A stretch of 64,000 nucleotides of DNA from Brumimicrobium salinarum. Lineage in GTDB: Bacteria > Bacteroidota > Bacteroidia > Flavobacteriales_D > Crocinitomicaceae. Position 1 is the stretch's first letter; the number at the start of each line of letters is the position of its first letter. The notes under the pieces are model-generated. The model saw only the letters and a list, made by a program, of their open reading frames with translations. It searched no databases and had not been told where the DNA came from. Both the position numbers and the translations under genes were made by a program. Shown here in pieces: positions 1-8,440 of this stretch. Where the stretch lies: the NCBI RefSeq assembly GCF_002844555.1, contig NZ_PJNI01000002.1, forward strand, positions 186,001 to 250,000, read 5' to 3'.

Positions 1-2
1 TA

Positions 3-1520
3 ATTGTACCTACTCCTGTTTATATTCGTTTGAACGGAACAGTAGCAGCTAATCCATCAAATGGAGATCTTTTAGTAACTTCTGCAGGAGCGACTGATTT
101 AACAGTGAATTTGGAAGGTGAAATTTCAGCACCTTCGCCAACCATTACGGCTTCAGAAACAAGTATTTCAGGTTTTTCTCATTTTGTGGGGACACCATCA
201 GATGCTGATTCAGTTAATGTAGAAGGTTTCAATCTGACAGGTGATATAACAGTTACTGCGCCAACTAGCTTTGAAGTAGCGACAGCATTGGCGGGTCCTT
301 ACAGCACTACAGTTACTTTAACAAATGTTTCAGGTACTGTTGCTTCTACTAAAGTTTATGTTCGTTTGGATGGTCCTACTTATAACTTGTCTCAATCTGG
401 TAATTTAGTATTATCTACACCGTCAGCTACAGATGTCAATGTTGCATTGTCAGGAGAAACTTTAGATTATCTTACATCAACAATTGGTGCCGTTACAGGC
501 GTAGATGCCAATGGTGTTGGGACATCTATCGGAGACTTTGTAGAAATTACAGGTGTTGTTCATTGTGGTAACTTTAGAAGTTCAGGTTATGAAGTAACTG
601 TAATTGATGGTAGTGGTGATGGAATTACAATGTTCAATTTTGATAATGTAGATGGTTACACAGCAGCTGAAGGTGATGAATTAACGATCGAAGGAGAAGT
701 TAAACAGTACAACGGGTTAATGCAGATTGAACCAGCTTCTATAACTGTGTCTTCTACTGGAAATACATTGCAAACAGCACTTGTGTCTACAGTTCTAGAC
801 GAGTCTATTGAAAATAAATACATTAAACTAGAAAATTTAACGTTACCCAACGGAGAAACAAGTTGGCCAAGTAATGGTAATATTGATGTTTTTGATGGAA
901 CAAATACTTATGCGGTAAGAGTCCCAAGTGCTTCTCCAATTGCAGGAACTACAACACCAATTGGACCATTCCATTTAACAGGTGTTGGGAAACAATACGA
1001 CAACAATAGTCCATACGATTCTGGATATCAGTTATTCCCATGTGGAGTTGAAGATTTGTGTAACATTGATATCACTACAACATTGGTGGATGAAACCATT
1101 ACAGCAAACCAAACAGGTGTTAATTACCAGTGGATTGACTGTGCTGATAACTCTTTCATAGTAGGTGAAACAAATGCTTCATTTACAGCAACTGAAACAG
1201 GTGATTATGCAGTGATTTTAACTGACGGACTTTGTGTTGACACATCAGCTTGCGTAAGTGTTTCAATTGTTGGATTGGGACAGGAAGATTTTTCAGGTGT
1301 TTCTGTTTATCCAAATCCAGTTAATGATCAGCTGAAGGTTACTAATCAAAACGGAAATATTGATTCAATAGAAATCGTTGCTGTAACAGGAAAAATTGTT
1401 TATAATTCAACAATTGCTTCAGATAATTACATTATAAACACTTCAAATTATAATGCAGGTGTTTATTTCGTTAATGTTCGTACAGAAAACAGTACAAAAA
1501 CATATAAGATTATCAAATAA
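3..1520 (+). CDS. Secreted repeat protein with type IX sorting domain, 5'-truncated
   Basis: The reading frame is open from the first bases, so the true start lies outside the window; the in-frame TTG at 30 is not a real start. What remains is the C-terminal part of a large extracellular protein. It holds two related beta-sandwich repeats of about 115 residues, each ending in a VY(I/V)RL(N/D)G strand and a closing V(N/A)L(E/S)GE. Next comes an OB-fold-like segment (ITGVVHCGN... with GDGITMFNF), then a region with paired cysteines. The last ~75 residues are a type A T9SS sorting domain (VYPNPVNDQLKV ... YNAGVYFVNVRT ... KIIK), which directs export through the outer membrane and surface attachment or release. 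OB-fold plus such repeats occur in Bacteroidota secreted nucleases and adhesins; the catalytic part, if any, is upstream and unseen. A strong terminator follows. Confidence 0.88.
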   Translation: MVPTPVYIRLNGTVAANPSNGDLLVTSAGATDLTVNLEGEISAPSPTITASETSISGFSHFVGTPSDADSVNVEGFNLTGDITVTAPTSFEVATALAGPYSTTVTLTNVSGTVASTKVYVRLDGPTYNLSQSGNLVLSTPSATDVNVALSGETLDYLTSTIGAVTGVDANGVGTSIGDFVEITGVVHCGNFRSSGYEVTVIDGSGDGITMFNFDNVDGYTAAEGDELTIEGEVKQYNGLMQIEPASITVSSTGNTLQTALVSTVLDESIENKYIKLENLTLPNGETSWPSNGNIDVFDGTNTYAVRVPSASPIAGTTTPIGPFHLTGVGKQYDNNSPYDSGYQLFPCGVEDLCNIDITTTLVDETITANQTGVNYQWIDCADNSFIVGETNASFTATETGDYAVILTDGLCVDTSACVSVSIVGLGQEDFSGVSVYPNPVNDQLKVTNQNGNIDSIEIVAVTGKIVYNSTIASDNYIINTSNYNAGVYFVNVRTENSTKTYKIIK

Positions 1521-1544
1521 TCTACATTCAAATTAATTTTAAAA

Positions 1545-1573
1545 GCCTCGACATAAAGTCGGGGCTTTTTTTT
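1545..1573 (+). terminator. Rho-independent terminator
   Basis: An 8-bp stem (GCCTCGAC / GTCGGGGC with one G-T pair), a 5-nt loop and a run of eight T. It ends the T9SS protein transcript and insulates it from the metallo-hydrolase gene. Confidence 0.9.
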
Positions 1574-1606
1574 ATCTATTATCTTTAATAAAACAGATAT
1601 AGTTTC

Positions 1607-1614
1607 TATTTTTG
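1607..1614 (+). promoter_or_regulatory. Bacteroidota -7 element TATTTTTG
   Basis: A perfect TAnnTTTG element six bases before the ATG at 1621, so the transcript would be nearly leaderless. It argues against using the TTG at 1612 as the start, because that codon lies inside the promoter element. Confidence 0.5.
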
Positions 1615-1620
1615 AAAAAC

Positions 1621-2400
1621 ATGAAAAATAAATTTGAAGTTAGAGTTTTAGGTTCAGGAACATCACAAGGTGTGCCTGTTATTGGATGTAATTGTGAGGT
1701 TTGTCGTTCCAATAATCAAAAAGATAAGCGTTTAAGAAGTTCAATATTATTTTCATGGAACAACCAAAATTATGTTATTGATTCAGGTCCTGACTTCAGG
1801 CAGCAAATGTTGCGCGAAGACATAACCAGTTTAAGAGCTGTAATTTATACTCATGAACATAAAGACCATGTTGCTGGAATGGATGATGTGCGTGCTTTTA
1901 ATTTCATAGAAAAAAGAGATATGGAGTTATTCTGCACAGAAGCCGTAGCGACCACGCTAAGGCGAGAGTTTCATTATGCATTTGGCGAAAACTTATATCC
2001 AGGTGTGCCGAGAGTAAAAATAAATTTAATAGATAACGCACCTTTTCAGTTACCAGACGGCCCCATTATTACACCCATTTTAGGATATCATTATAAAATG
2101 CCTGTTTTTGGATATCGAATAGGAGACTTTGCATATATGACAGACGTAAAAACCATTCCTATTGATGAATTGCGCAAGTTAGAGGGCGTAAAAACTTTAA
2201 TCCTAGATTGTTTACGAGAAGAGCCTCATATTTCACATCTCAATTTAGAGGAAGCTCTGGATATCATTAATTATCTAAAACCAGATAAAACATATTTAAC
2301 CCACATATCTCATTTTTTTGGAACTCATGAAGGTATATCAAAAAAATTACCAAATTCTGTTCGTCCTGCGTACGATGGATTAAGAATAGTAATAAGTTAA
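1621..2400 (+). CDS. MBL-fold metallo-hydrolase, PhnP-like
   Basis: Predicted 259-residue cytosolic metallo-beta-lactamase-fold hydrolase. The metal-binding signature is clear: H78-x-H80-x-D82-H83 (THEHKDH), followed downstream by TDVKTIP and a THISHFFG histidine segment. An N-terminal cysteine cluster (C23, C25, C28) after the GSGTSQGVP strand is the structural metal site typical of the PhnP branch, whose studied members cleave cyclic phosphodiesters. The substrate here cannot be told: no phosphonate (phn) genes are nearby, and this branch is common in Bacteroidota without them. The ATG at 1621 was preferred over the TTG nine bases upstream because a promoter element overlaps the latter. The gene appears monocistronic. 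Confidence 0.87.
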   Translation: MKNKFEVRVLGSGTSQGVPVIGCNCEVCRSNNQKDKRLRSSILFSWNNQNYVIDSGPDFRQQMLREDITSLRAVIYTHEHKDHVAGMDDVRAFNFIEKRDMELFCTEAVATTLRREFHYAFGENLYPGVPRVKINLIDNAPFQLPDGPIITPILGYHYKMPVFGYRIGDFAYMTDVKTIPIDELRKLEGVKTLILDCLREEPHISHLNLEEALDIINYLKPDKTYLTHISHFFGTHEGISKKLPNSVRPAYDGLRIVIS

Positions 2401-2520
2401 TTGAGTTTCTTTTTGATTGATAGTAACATAATTAACAATTCGCCGTTAAAAAATTTTGCTGTTTTTTATTGAAAAGTCAAAAGACTTGTTAACTTTATCG
2501 AAAATATTAAAAATATAATT

Positions 2521-3246
2521 ATGAAAAGAATTATTTTAACAGGATGTCTAGCAGTATCTGCTTTATTTGCAAGTAATGTTAATGCACAAACGTATGCAGA
2601 GGTTGAAAAAGCAACAGATGCTACTCCATTTTCAATTGAGACAGTTGTTACAACTGGACAAACAGGAATTAACTGGAATGCTCCAGCATTACGAGGGCGC
2701 TATTTTGTTAACGATAACATTGCAGTTCGTTTACAATTAGGTTTAGGTGATGGTTCTGGTAACCCAATGACTGAAAAAAATCGTTATTATGAATTCAATG
2801 ACGGTACGAAAGGAGGGGAAGGACTCGAAACGATCAAGAGAAGTGCTTTAAATATCCAAATAGGAGGTGAATATCACTTCTTAGGAACGCAAAAATTAGA
2901 CCCTTACGCATCTTTTGGTGTGAATATTAGTAATGGTAGCCAAAAAACAACTTGGGATAAATTCGATGGATCTACTTATAACGTAGCCTATGAAAGTGTG
3001 CAAGAAGGTGGTTACTTTGGAATTGGTGCGCAATTAGGACTAGGTATGGATTTCTACTTTGTAGAAAATGTATACTTAGGCGTTGAATTAGGAGTTGGAA
3101 TACATTCATTTACACATGATGATAGTGTAGGAGAAACAACAGTTACAATGGGAGGTACTCAAACTACAATGGTTTCAGAAACAGCAGGTTTCAAAGAGTC
3201 ATTTCTTTCAAACTTTGCATCTTTTCGTCTAGGTTGGAGATTCTAA
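2521..3246 (+). CDS. Outer-membrane beta-barrel protein
   Basis: 241 residues. A signal peptide (residues 1-22, hydrophobic core LAVSALFAS, cleavage after NVNA) precedes a series of amphipathic strands rich in Gly and aromatic residues (NIAVRLQLGLG, NIQIGGEYHF, GYFGIGAQLGLGMDFYFV, VYLGVELGVGIHSF), ending in FRLGWRF with the terminal aromatic residue expected of BAM-assembled barrels. The size suits an 8-10-strand barrel of the OmpW/OmpX or general porin-like superfamily. No peptidoglycan-binding OmpA domain is present. It is a single gene with its own terminator. The function beyond outer-membrane location is unknown. Confidence 0.85.
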   Translation: MKRIILTGCLAVSALFASNVNAQTYAEVEKATDATPFSIETVVTTGQTGINWNAPALRGRYFVNDNIAVRLQLGLGDGSGNPMTEKNRYYEFNDGTKGGEGLETIKRSALNIQIGGEYHFLGTQKLDPYASFGVNISNGSQKTTWDKFDGSTYNVAYESVQEGGYFGIGAQLGLGMDFYFVENVYLGVELGVGIHSFTHDDSVGETTVTMGGTQTTMVSETAGFKESFLSNFASFRLGWRF

Positions 3247-3270
3247 GCTCGTAATTTTAGATTAATTATT

Positions 3271-3303
3271 AAGAGGCTGTTATTTTTAACAGCCTCTTTT
3301 TTT
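3271..3303 (+). terminator. Rho-independent terminator
   Basis: A perfect 12-bp stem AAGAGGCTGTTA / TAACAGCCTCTT with a TTTT loop and a trailing T run. The T run merges into the -7 element of the next gene, so terminator and promoter are packed end to end. Confidence 0.93.
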
Positions 3304-3310
3304 AATTTTG
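3303..3310 (+). promoter_or_regulatory. Bacteroidota -7 element TAATTTTG
   Basis: A TAnnTTTG match 16 bases before the FKBP start, directly abutting the preceding terminator. No clear -33 TTG was seen. Confidence 0.42.
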
Positions 3311-3326
3311 ACGAAAAATATTTGAA

Positions 3327-3788
3327 ATGAAAATTATACCATTTTTAATTTTAGGACTTTTACTTTTTTCAACAGCTTGCAAAAAGAAATTAAGTTCTGA
3401 AGAACAATTAAAAGCCGATATTGAAATTATAAAAGATTATTGCAAAGAAAATAATCTTGAGGCAACTGAAACAAAATCTGGTCTTCATTATATTATCGAA
3501 GAACAAGGCAATGGAAACCATCCTTTTGCTAATGATAATGTTAGGGTTAGATATAAAGGATACACTACTGATAATAAGGTTTTTGATGAAAGTGATTCAG
3601 AAGGAATAACATTCAATCTTCAAAATGTAATTAAAGGATGGACAGAAGGCATACCTAAATTTAAAGAAGGCGGAAAAGGTGTTTTATTGATTCCCTCGAA
3701 ACTGGCTTATGGCGAGAAAGGAAATTCGTCAATTCCACCAAATACAGTACTTATATTTGATGTAGAACTGTTAACAATTGTTGAATAA
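3327..3788 (+). CDS. FKBP-type peptidyl-prolyl isomerase lipoprotein
   Basis: 153 residues. The N-terminus is a lipoprotein signal with lipobox STAC (C18) followed by three lysines. In Bacteroidota a lipoprotein without an acidic export signal would normally stay on the periplasmic side of a membrane. After a short helical linker comes a single FKBP domain (about residues 45-152): VRVRYKGYTTDNKVFDES, VIKGWTEGIPKFKEGGKGVLLIPSKLAYGEKG, IPPNTVLIFDVELL, which keep the usual aromatic pocket residues. It should catalyse cis-trans isomerisation of prolyl bonds during folding of periplasmic or outer-membrane proteins. It is shorter than FkpA-type enzymes and lacks their long dimerisation domain. Confidence 0.92.
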   Translation: MKIIPFLILGLLLFSTACKKKLSSEEQLKADIEIIKDYCKENNLEATETKSGLHYIIEEQGNGNHPFANDNVRVRYKGYTTDNKVFDESDSEGITFNLQNVIKGWTEGIPKFKEGGKGVLLIPSKLAYGEKGNSSIPPNTVLIFDVELLTIVE

Positions 3789-3836
3789 TTTGAATTTTAC
3801 TTCATTTGTGTTTATATTGAAAACAAAAAAAGTACA

Positions 3837-4070
3837 ATGAATTATACACCAGAATTATACGAACAAAAATTAGTTGAGTTTTTTGAACGACATGATGAAT
3901 CTCAAAAGCATTTAGCACCCAAAATTGCGACAAAATTTCCAAAACGTCAAGAGGAGGTTTTTAAACACCTGACAGCAGTTTATGCCGAAAAAGAAGGGAA
4001 TTTAGATGCTGTAATCAATGAGGAAAGTATAATGGCCGTTCCGCCAAGTCCACACACAGGTGTTGGATAA
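3837..4070 (+). CDS. Small conserved-type hypothetical protein (77 aa)
   Basis: A 77-residue soluble protein, mostly helical (YEQKLVEFFERHDE, KRQEEVFKHLTAVYAEKEG) with a proline-glycine tail PPSPHTGVG. No signal peptide or membrane segment is present. I do not recognise the family. It sits between two independently terminated units and is followed by a strong terminator, which supports it being a real, separately transcribed gene. Confidence 0.7.
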   Translation: MNYTPELYEQKLVEFFERHDESQKHLAPKIATKFPKRQEEVFKHLTAVYAEKEGNLDAVINEESIMAVPPSPHTGVG

Positions 4071-4095
4071 AAGTGCATTACATAATGTGGAACTT

Positions 4096-4122
4096 AGGTA
4101 GGAGTTAAGCTTCTACCTTTTT
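4096..4122 (+). terminator. Rho-independent terminator
   Basis: A 9-bp stem AGGTAGGAG / CTTCTACCT (one G-T pair) with loop TTAAG, followed by seven T. It ends the 77-residue gene. Confidence 0.85.
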
Positions 4123-4224
4123 TTATTTTCTTTTTTCTAATGAAAAGATACCAAACGTACAAAACCATTGAAGGAAGATTTAGTTTTCGCATACGCATGC
4201 AGATAAAAATTGTATCTTAGCAAT

Positions 4225-5655
4225 ATGTTTGATGAAGAAAATAATGATGATTGGTTAAATTCAGATTTGAATAAACAATTAGCAGATTTCGAGAGAATGT
4301 ATTCAACCAAAGAATACACCTTTTTAGATTCAAGTGAAGTTGAATATATTTTAGACCACTTGATGATTACCAATCAATTAAAAAAAGCAAAATGGGCAGC
4401 AGAACAGGCCCTTACCCATTTCCCGAATAACGGTTCACTTATAGCGCGCTACGCTCAAATCCTTTCATTTTCAGGTAATATTAACGCAGCGCTTAAACTA
4501 TTGGTTAATTTAGAACGGTTAGAATCAAATAATATCGATGTTCTTTTATCGATTGCTACTTGTTACAGTCAGTTAAAAGATAACGAACTAGCCATAAAAT
4601 ACTTTGAAAAAGCATTCCAAGCTTCTACGGGTGAAGAGAAGTCTGATATTGCTATTGATTTAGCAATGGAATATGAAAATAAGGATGATTATAACGCGGC
4701 CATCAATGTGCTAAAAAAAGCCATAAATACGGGTAAGATTAATGATTTATTGATCTATGAATTAGCACATTGTTATGAAAAGATAAATGATTACGAAAAT
4801 GCTACAAAGTGTTTTATTGACTATATTGATGAAGAACCATACTCCTATACGACTTGGTATAATTTGGGGAATATCTACGCCAAAATTAATGACGTAGAAA
4901 AAGCAATATGGGCGTATGAGTATGCTATTTTAATAAATGATGAATTTATTCCTGCAATATACAACCTTGCCAATGCACATTTAGATGCCAACAATATTGA
5001 AGAAGCAGTCAATCATTACAAAAAATGTTTAACCCTTGATAAAGATGATCCTATGGTTTATTGTTCTCTTGGTGAATGTTACGAAGAACTAGAGTCATTT
5101 GAAAAAGCCTACCAAATGTATGATAAAAGTACTTCATTACTTCCAAATCTTTCTGATGCTTGGCTGGGAAAAGGAATAATGAGTGATTTAATGGGATTTA
5201 AAAAACGTGCTATTGAGGAAATAAGAGTAGCGCTCAATTTATCCAACGATAAAGCAGATGGATGGTGTGCCTTGGGAAATGCTTATGAACATGATGATCA
5301 GGAAGAAGAAGCACTCAAGGCTTATGAAAAAGCAATTGAGCTGGCACCAAATGATAAGGAAATTATTATAGATTATCTGTCATTTTTAGCAGGGATTGAG
5401 ATAAACATGGTTTTTAAGGCAATTGAAGAAAACCCCACATTGGCTGAAAGTTTGATTGCGAAAGTAGTGCTTAGTTACTGTCATTGGATGATTGGAAATC
5501 AATCGGAATCTATGATGTTTTTTAACGAAGTACTCGAAAATGATGCTAATTTAGCAAAAAGTTTATTTTTGCATTTTCCAGAAATGAACAAAGTATCATA
5601 TTTTATTGATCGTTTAGAAGAATTTGAAGAAAATACAGATAATGAAGAATTTTGA
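4225..5655 (+). CDS. Tetratricopeptide-repeat protein
   Basis: 476 residues from the ATG at 4225. The TTG at 4210 is less likely because TATCTTAG at 4213-4220, a near -7 element, overlaps the extension. The protein is almost wholly TPR: successive helical pairs such as DNELAIKYFEKAFQ, AAINVLKKAI, YENATKCFIDYI, VEKAIWAYEYAI, IEEAVNHYKKCL, FEKAYQMYDKS and EEEALKAYEKAIELAP, about ten repeats, with an acidic N-terminus and C-terminus. There is no signal peptide, so it is probably a cytosolic scaffold. Its 3' end overlaps the next gene, the ComA-like enzyme, so the two are translationally coupled. From memory, TPR plus ComA-like pairing recurs in flavobacteria, but the partner of the TPR is unknown. 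Confidence 0.88.
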   Translation: MFDEENNDDWLNSDLNKQLADFERMYSTKEYTFLDSSEVEYILDHLMITNQLKKAKWAAEQALTHFPNNGSLIARYAQILSFSGNINAALKLLVNLERLESNNIDVLLSIATCYSQLKDNELAIKYFEKAFQASTGEEKSDIAIDLAMEYENKDDYNAAINVLKKAINTGKINDLLIYELAHCYEKINDYENATKCFIDYIDEEPYSYTTWYNLGNIYAKINDVEKAIWAYEYAILINDEFIPAIYNLANAHLDANNIEEAVNHYKKCLTLDKDDPMVYCSLGECYEELESFEKAYQMYDKSTSLLPNLSDAWLGKGIMSDLMGFKKRAIEEIRVALNLSNDKADGWCALGNAYEHDDQEEEALKAYEKAIELAPNDKEIIIDYLSFLAGIEINMVFKAIEENPTLAESLIAKVVLSYCHWMIGNQSESMMFFNEVLENDANLAKSLFLHFPEMNKVSYFIDRLEEFEENTDNEEF

Positions 5656-6463
5656 ATTACCATATATACCTGAACGTCCAGAAAAGCCACGTCAAAAAGG
5701 CTTAACGATGATGATGGACAAAGGATTAAGTTTACAACAAACAGAAGATTTTATAGAAGCTAATGGCGGCTTGACGGATGTAGTGAAATTTGGATTTGGG
5801 ACTGCATTTGTAACGAATCAATTGAAAGAAAAAATTCAGTTGTATAAAAAACATAACATCAGACCTTATTTCGGCGGAACTCTTTTTGAAGCATTCTACG
5901 CGAGAGGTATGTTTGAGGATTACTTAAAGCTAATAGATCAATATGATTTAGATTTAGCAGAAATTTCTGATGGTTCAATTATTATACCGCACGATGAGAA
6001 ATGTGAATTAATTCATCAAATGTCCAAAAAAACTACGGTACTATCTGAGGTTGGTTCAAAGGATTCTGGTATTATTATTTCTCCTAATAAGTGGATACGC
6101 ATGATGAGCTCTGAGTTAGAAGCTGGATCATGGAAGGTTATTGCAGAGGGAAGAGAGAGTGGAAATGTTGGTGTTTTTAGACCAAACGGAACTGCACATA
6201 CTTTTTTGATTAATAAAATCATTGCTAAAATTGATCCAAATGATATTTTATGGGAGGCACCAAAGAAGAATCAACAAGTGTGGTTTATTAAGCTATTTGG
6301 AGCAAACGTTAATTTAGGAAATATCGCTCCTAATGAAGTAATCCCACTAGAATGCTTAAGAATTGGTTTACGTGGTGACACATTTTTTGAAAATTTACCT
6401 GAAGATTTTGCTGAGCGCTTAAAACAAGTGGAATCAGATGAAGAAATAGACGAGGAAGAATAA
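5642..6463 (+). CDS. Phosphosulfolactate synthase-like (ComA family)
   Basis: About 273 residues from the ATG at 5642 (an upstream in-frame ATG at 5624 is possible). The sequence matches the ComA family of TIM barrels: KPRQKGLTMMMDKG, VKFGFGTAF, YFGGTLFEAF, LAEISDGSIIIP, VLSEVGSKD, SWKVIAEGRESGNVGVF, and a late WFIKLFGANVNLGNI ... LRGDTFF. In methanogens ComA adds sulfite to phosphoenolpyruvate in coenzyme M synthesis; a Bacillus homologue serves sulfolactate formation. Here no comB/comC-like genes are adjacent, so the product's fate is open. The gene overlaps the TPR stop by 14 bases and is followed after 11 bases by the WD40 gene, which suggests one operon. The acidic C-terminal tail (EEIDEEE) is unremarkable. 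Confidence 0.87.
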   Translation: MKNFELPYIPERPEKPRQKGLTMMMDKGLSLQQTEDFIEANGGLTDVVKFGFGTAFVTNQLKEKIQLYKKHNIRPYFGGTLFEAFYARGMFEDYLKLIDQYDLDLAEISDGSIIIPHDEKCELIHQMSKKTTVLSEVGSKDSGIIISPNKWIRMMSSELEAGSWKVIAEGRESGNVGVFRPNGTAHTFLINKIIAKIDPNDILWEAPKKNQQVWFIKLFGANVNLGNIAPNEVIPLECLRIGLRGDTFFENLPEDFAERLKQVESDEEIDEEE

Positions 6464-6474
6464 AAATAAATAAC

Positions 6475-7374
6475 ATGGATAATAGTGATTCTCTGCAGCT
6501 TTTAAAAACTATAGAAGGACATAGTGGAGCTATTTATGACATTATTCATGCGGAAGGATTCTTGTTTTCAGCCAGTGCTGATCGTTTTGTAGCGCAATGG
6601 AACCCCTCCACAGGTGAACAAACTAACTTTGCTGTTCAACTCGAACGTGCATCTTACAATGTTGCATACGCTCCTGAAGATCAATTATTGGTGATTGGGA
6701 CTAACAATGGTGGTATTCATGTGGTTGATATTAAAAGTCGGGAAGAAAAAAGGCTGCTCAGTCAACATAAATTTGCTGTTTTCTCATTAACTTATTGTCC
6801 ACATAAAGAAATATTTTACTCAGGAGATAAGGAAGGATATTTATGCGTTTGGAAATCAAAAACTTTTGAATTACTGATTACACTTCCTTTTAATTGTGGA
6901 AAAATACGAGACATATCTATAAGCGAAAAGGGAGAATTTATCGCAATTTGTGGACAGGATGGTATTATTAGAATTTTAGAAACTGAATTTTTCAATGTAA
7001 TCCATGAATTTAAGGCACATAAAGATGGTGTAAATTGTGCGATTTTCAATGAAGAAATTCTCTATACTGGAGGAAAGGATGCGCATATAAAAAAATGGAA
7101 TTGGAGAAAGGAAGAACTTTTGTTAAATATTCCCGCCCATAACTACGCTGTTTATGACCTAGCTCTTTTGAATAATAAAGAGGTGCTAATTTCTGTAAGT
7201 TTCGATAAAAGCATTAAAGTTTGGAATGCAAATGATATTTCAATCAAAGAAAGAGTCGAGTTTAAAAATAAAGGACATCGACATACCGTAAATCGAATTG
7301 CCAAAATTGATGATCATAAATTTGCTACAGTTAGCGATGATAGAAAAATCAAAATTTGGTCTTTAATTAATTAG
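6475..7374 (+). CDS. WD40-repeat protein
   Basis: 299 residues forming what looks like one seven-bladed beta-propeller. Repeats end in WD-like dipeptides: FVAQWN, GYLCVWKSK, AHIKKWNWRK, KSIKVWNAND and RKIKIWSLIN, with GH/SH dipeptides starting blades (EGHSGAIYDII, QHKFAVFSL, AHKDGVNCAIF, AHNYAVYDLAL, GHRHTVNRIA). No signal peptide is present, so it is likely cytosolic. It follows the ComA-like gene by 11 bases. Propeller and TPR proteins in one operon usually mean protein-protein scaffolding; what they assemble with the ComA-like enzyme is unknown. Confidence 0.9.
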   Translation: MDNSDSLQLLKTIEGHSGAIYDIIHAEGFLFSASADRFVAQWNPSTGEQTNFAVQLERASYNVAYAPEDQLLVIGTNNGGIHVVDIKSREEKRLLSQHKFAVFSLTYCPHKEIFYSGDKEGYLCVWKSKTFELLITLPFNCGKIRDISISEKGEFIAICGQDGIIRILETEFFNVIHEFKAHKDGVNCAIFNEEILYTGGKDAHIKKWNWRKEELLLNIPAHNYAVYDLALLNNKEVLISVSFDKSIKVWNANDISIKERVEFKNKGHRHTVNRIAKIDDHKFATVSDDRKIKIWSLIN

Positions 7375-7456
7375 ACTTAATGTTTATTCGGTAATTAGTA
7401 CGCTAAAAATCAATACTATTTTATTGACAAGACCCTTTGGAAAACAACTAGAAATA

Positions 7457-7489
7457 AGTTTTGTGTTTGCGCATCAGGATGACAAACTC
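7457..7489. repeat. Dispersed intergenic repeat, copy A
   Basis: A stretch with core GCATCAGGATGA preceded by AGTTTTGTGTTTGC and followed by ACTC closely matches copy B at 61934-61968 (about 85% by eye, with one length difference). Both lie between convergent or terminal gene ends. This may be a dispersed REP-like element. Confidence 0.45.
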
Positions 7490-7531
7490 AGAAAAAAAGG
7501 GGGGAATGGGTGGATATTTAGATTTTTATTC

Positions 7532-7574
7532 AATCGGAATAACGAACTCAGCAACTAAATTCGTTATCCCGATT
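7532..7574. repeat. 15-bp inverted repeat (hairpin) in intergenic gap
   Basis: Arms AATCGGAATAACGAA and TTCGTTATCCCGATT are complementary except for one base, with a 13-base loop. It is not followed by a T run on either strand, so it is not a classical terminator; it lies between the converging WD40 and YrdC-family genes and may still stabilise transcript ends. Confidence 0.65.
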
Positions 7575-7635
7575 AGATTATTCAGTAGTTAAATCAATTA
7601 TTCTGCATGTTTTTTAAACTTTTCATACAAATCGA

Positions 7636-8247
7636 TTATAATTTCCCTACACCTTCACGAATCATCTCAGGTTGGTCTCCTGTACAATCAATTACAGTTG
7701 AAGCTTCTAGTTTACCAGGCCCGCCATCAATAATCGTATTTACTTTGTCGTCAAATTGTTCATATATTTTGTAAGGATCAATAAAATATTCGAGCATATC
7801 ATCTTCTGTATTATGAAGCGAGGTCGTTACCAAAGGATTGCCCAAAGCCTCTACTATTTCCAAAACAATATTATTATCAGGTATTTTAATACCCAATTCT
7901 GTTCTGGAAGTATCAAAGAGTTTTGTGACTTCATTTGAAGCATTTAAAATATAGGTAAAAGGTCCTGGTAAGGTTCGTTTCATTACTTTAAAGGTAGGTT
8001 GTGGAAGATGTTTAACATATTCAGAAACCTGGCTTAAGTTTTTACAAATAATAGAAAATTTAGTTTGTTTTAATTTTTTCCCTTTGAATTTAGCTAACTT
8101 TTCAAGCGCTTTTTTATTTTTTAAATCACATCCAATTGCATAAACCGAATCCGTCGGATAAATAATAATTTCACCATTCTTTAAGGCTTTTACAACGTCT
8201 TCAATTAATCTTGAATCGATATTTTTTTCATTGATTTCTATTAACAT
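7636..8247 (-). CDS. YrdC/TsaC family protein, YciO-like
   Basis: A 203-residue single-domain YrdC-fold protein. Key stretches: GEIIIYPTDSVYAIGCDLKN near the N-terminus, FSIICKNLSQVSEYV, a LPGPFTYIL segment, LGIKIPDN, PLVTTSLH and a C-terminal STVIDCTGDQPEMIREGVG. The layout resembles the YciO branch more than canonical TsaC: there is no standard KxRP motif and the family-type C-terminus is kept. TsaC/Sua5 makes threonylcarbamoyl-AMP for the t6A37 tRNA modification; YciO relatives share the fold, with weaker or unclear activity. Whether this is the cell's only TsaC cannot be told from this window. A TAATTTTG -7 element at 8290-8297 (minus) serves as likely promoter. It is monocistronic. Confidence 0.82.
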   Translation of the reverse strand: MLIEINEKNIDSRLIEDVVKALKNGEIIIYPTDSVYAIGCDLKNKKALEKLAKFKGKKLKQTKFSIICKNLSQVSEYVKHLPQPTFKVMKRTLPGPFTYILNASNEVTKLFDTSRTELGIKIPDNNIVLEIVEALGNPLVTTSLHNTEDDMLEYFIDPYKIYEQFDDKVNTIIDGGPGKLEASTVIDCTGDQPEMIREGVGKL

Positions 8248-8289
8248 ATTTCAAGGTTTTAGAATTACTATTTGGTGTATTAAATTAGT

Positions 8290-8297
8290 CAAAATTA
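8290..8297 (-). promoter_or_regulatory. -7 element TAATTTTG for YrdC-family gene
   Basis: A TAnnTTTG match on the minus strand 42 bases before the start codon. The surrounding 190-bp gap shows nothing else. Confidence 0.4.
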
Positions 8298-8440
8298 TTG
8301 GTTAAAGTCCGTGCAAATTGATAAAAAAAGTAAATTATGCAATAAGGAACTTTAACCTAAAGGGTTTTAATCAAATAATTTTAGTTAGCGTTCAACTTTA
8401 AAATTGATTTCTACAGAATAAAAAGTTGTGAAGATTATTT

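Noticed and set aside
7532-7574. Terminator
   Set aside because: The stem is good, but there is no T run on either strand.
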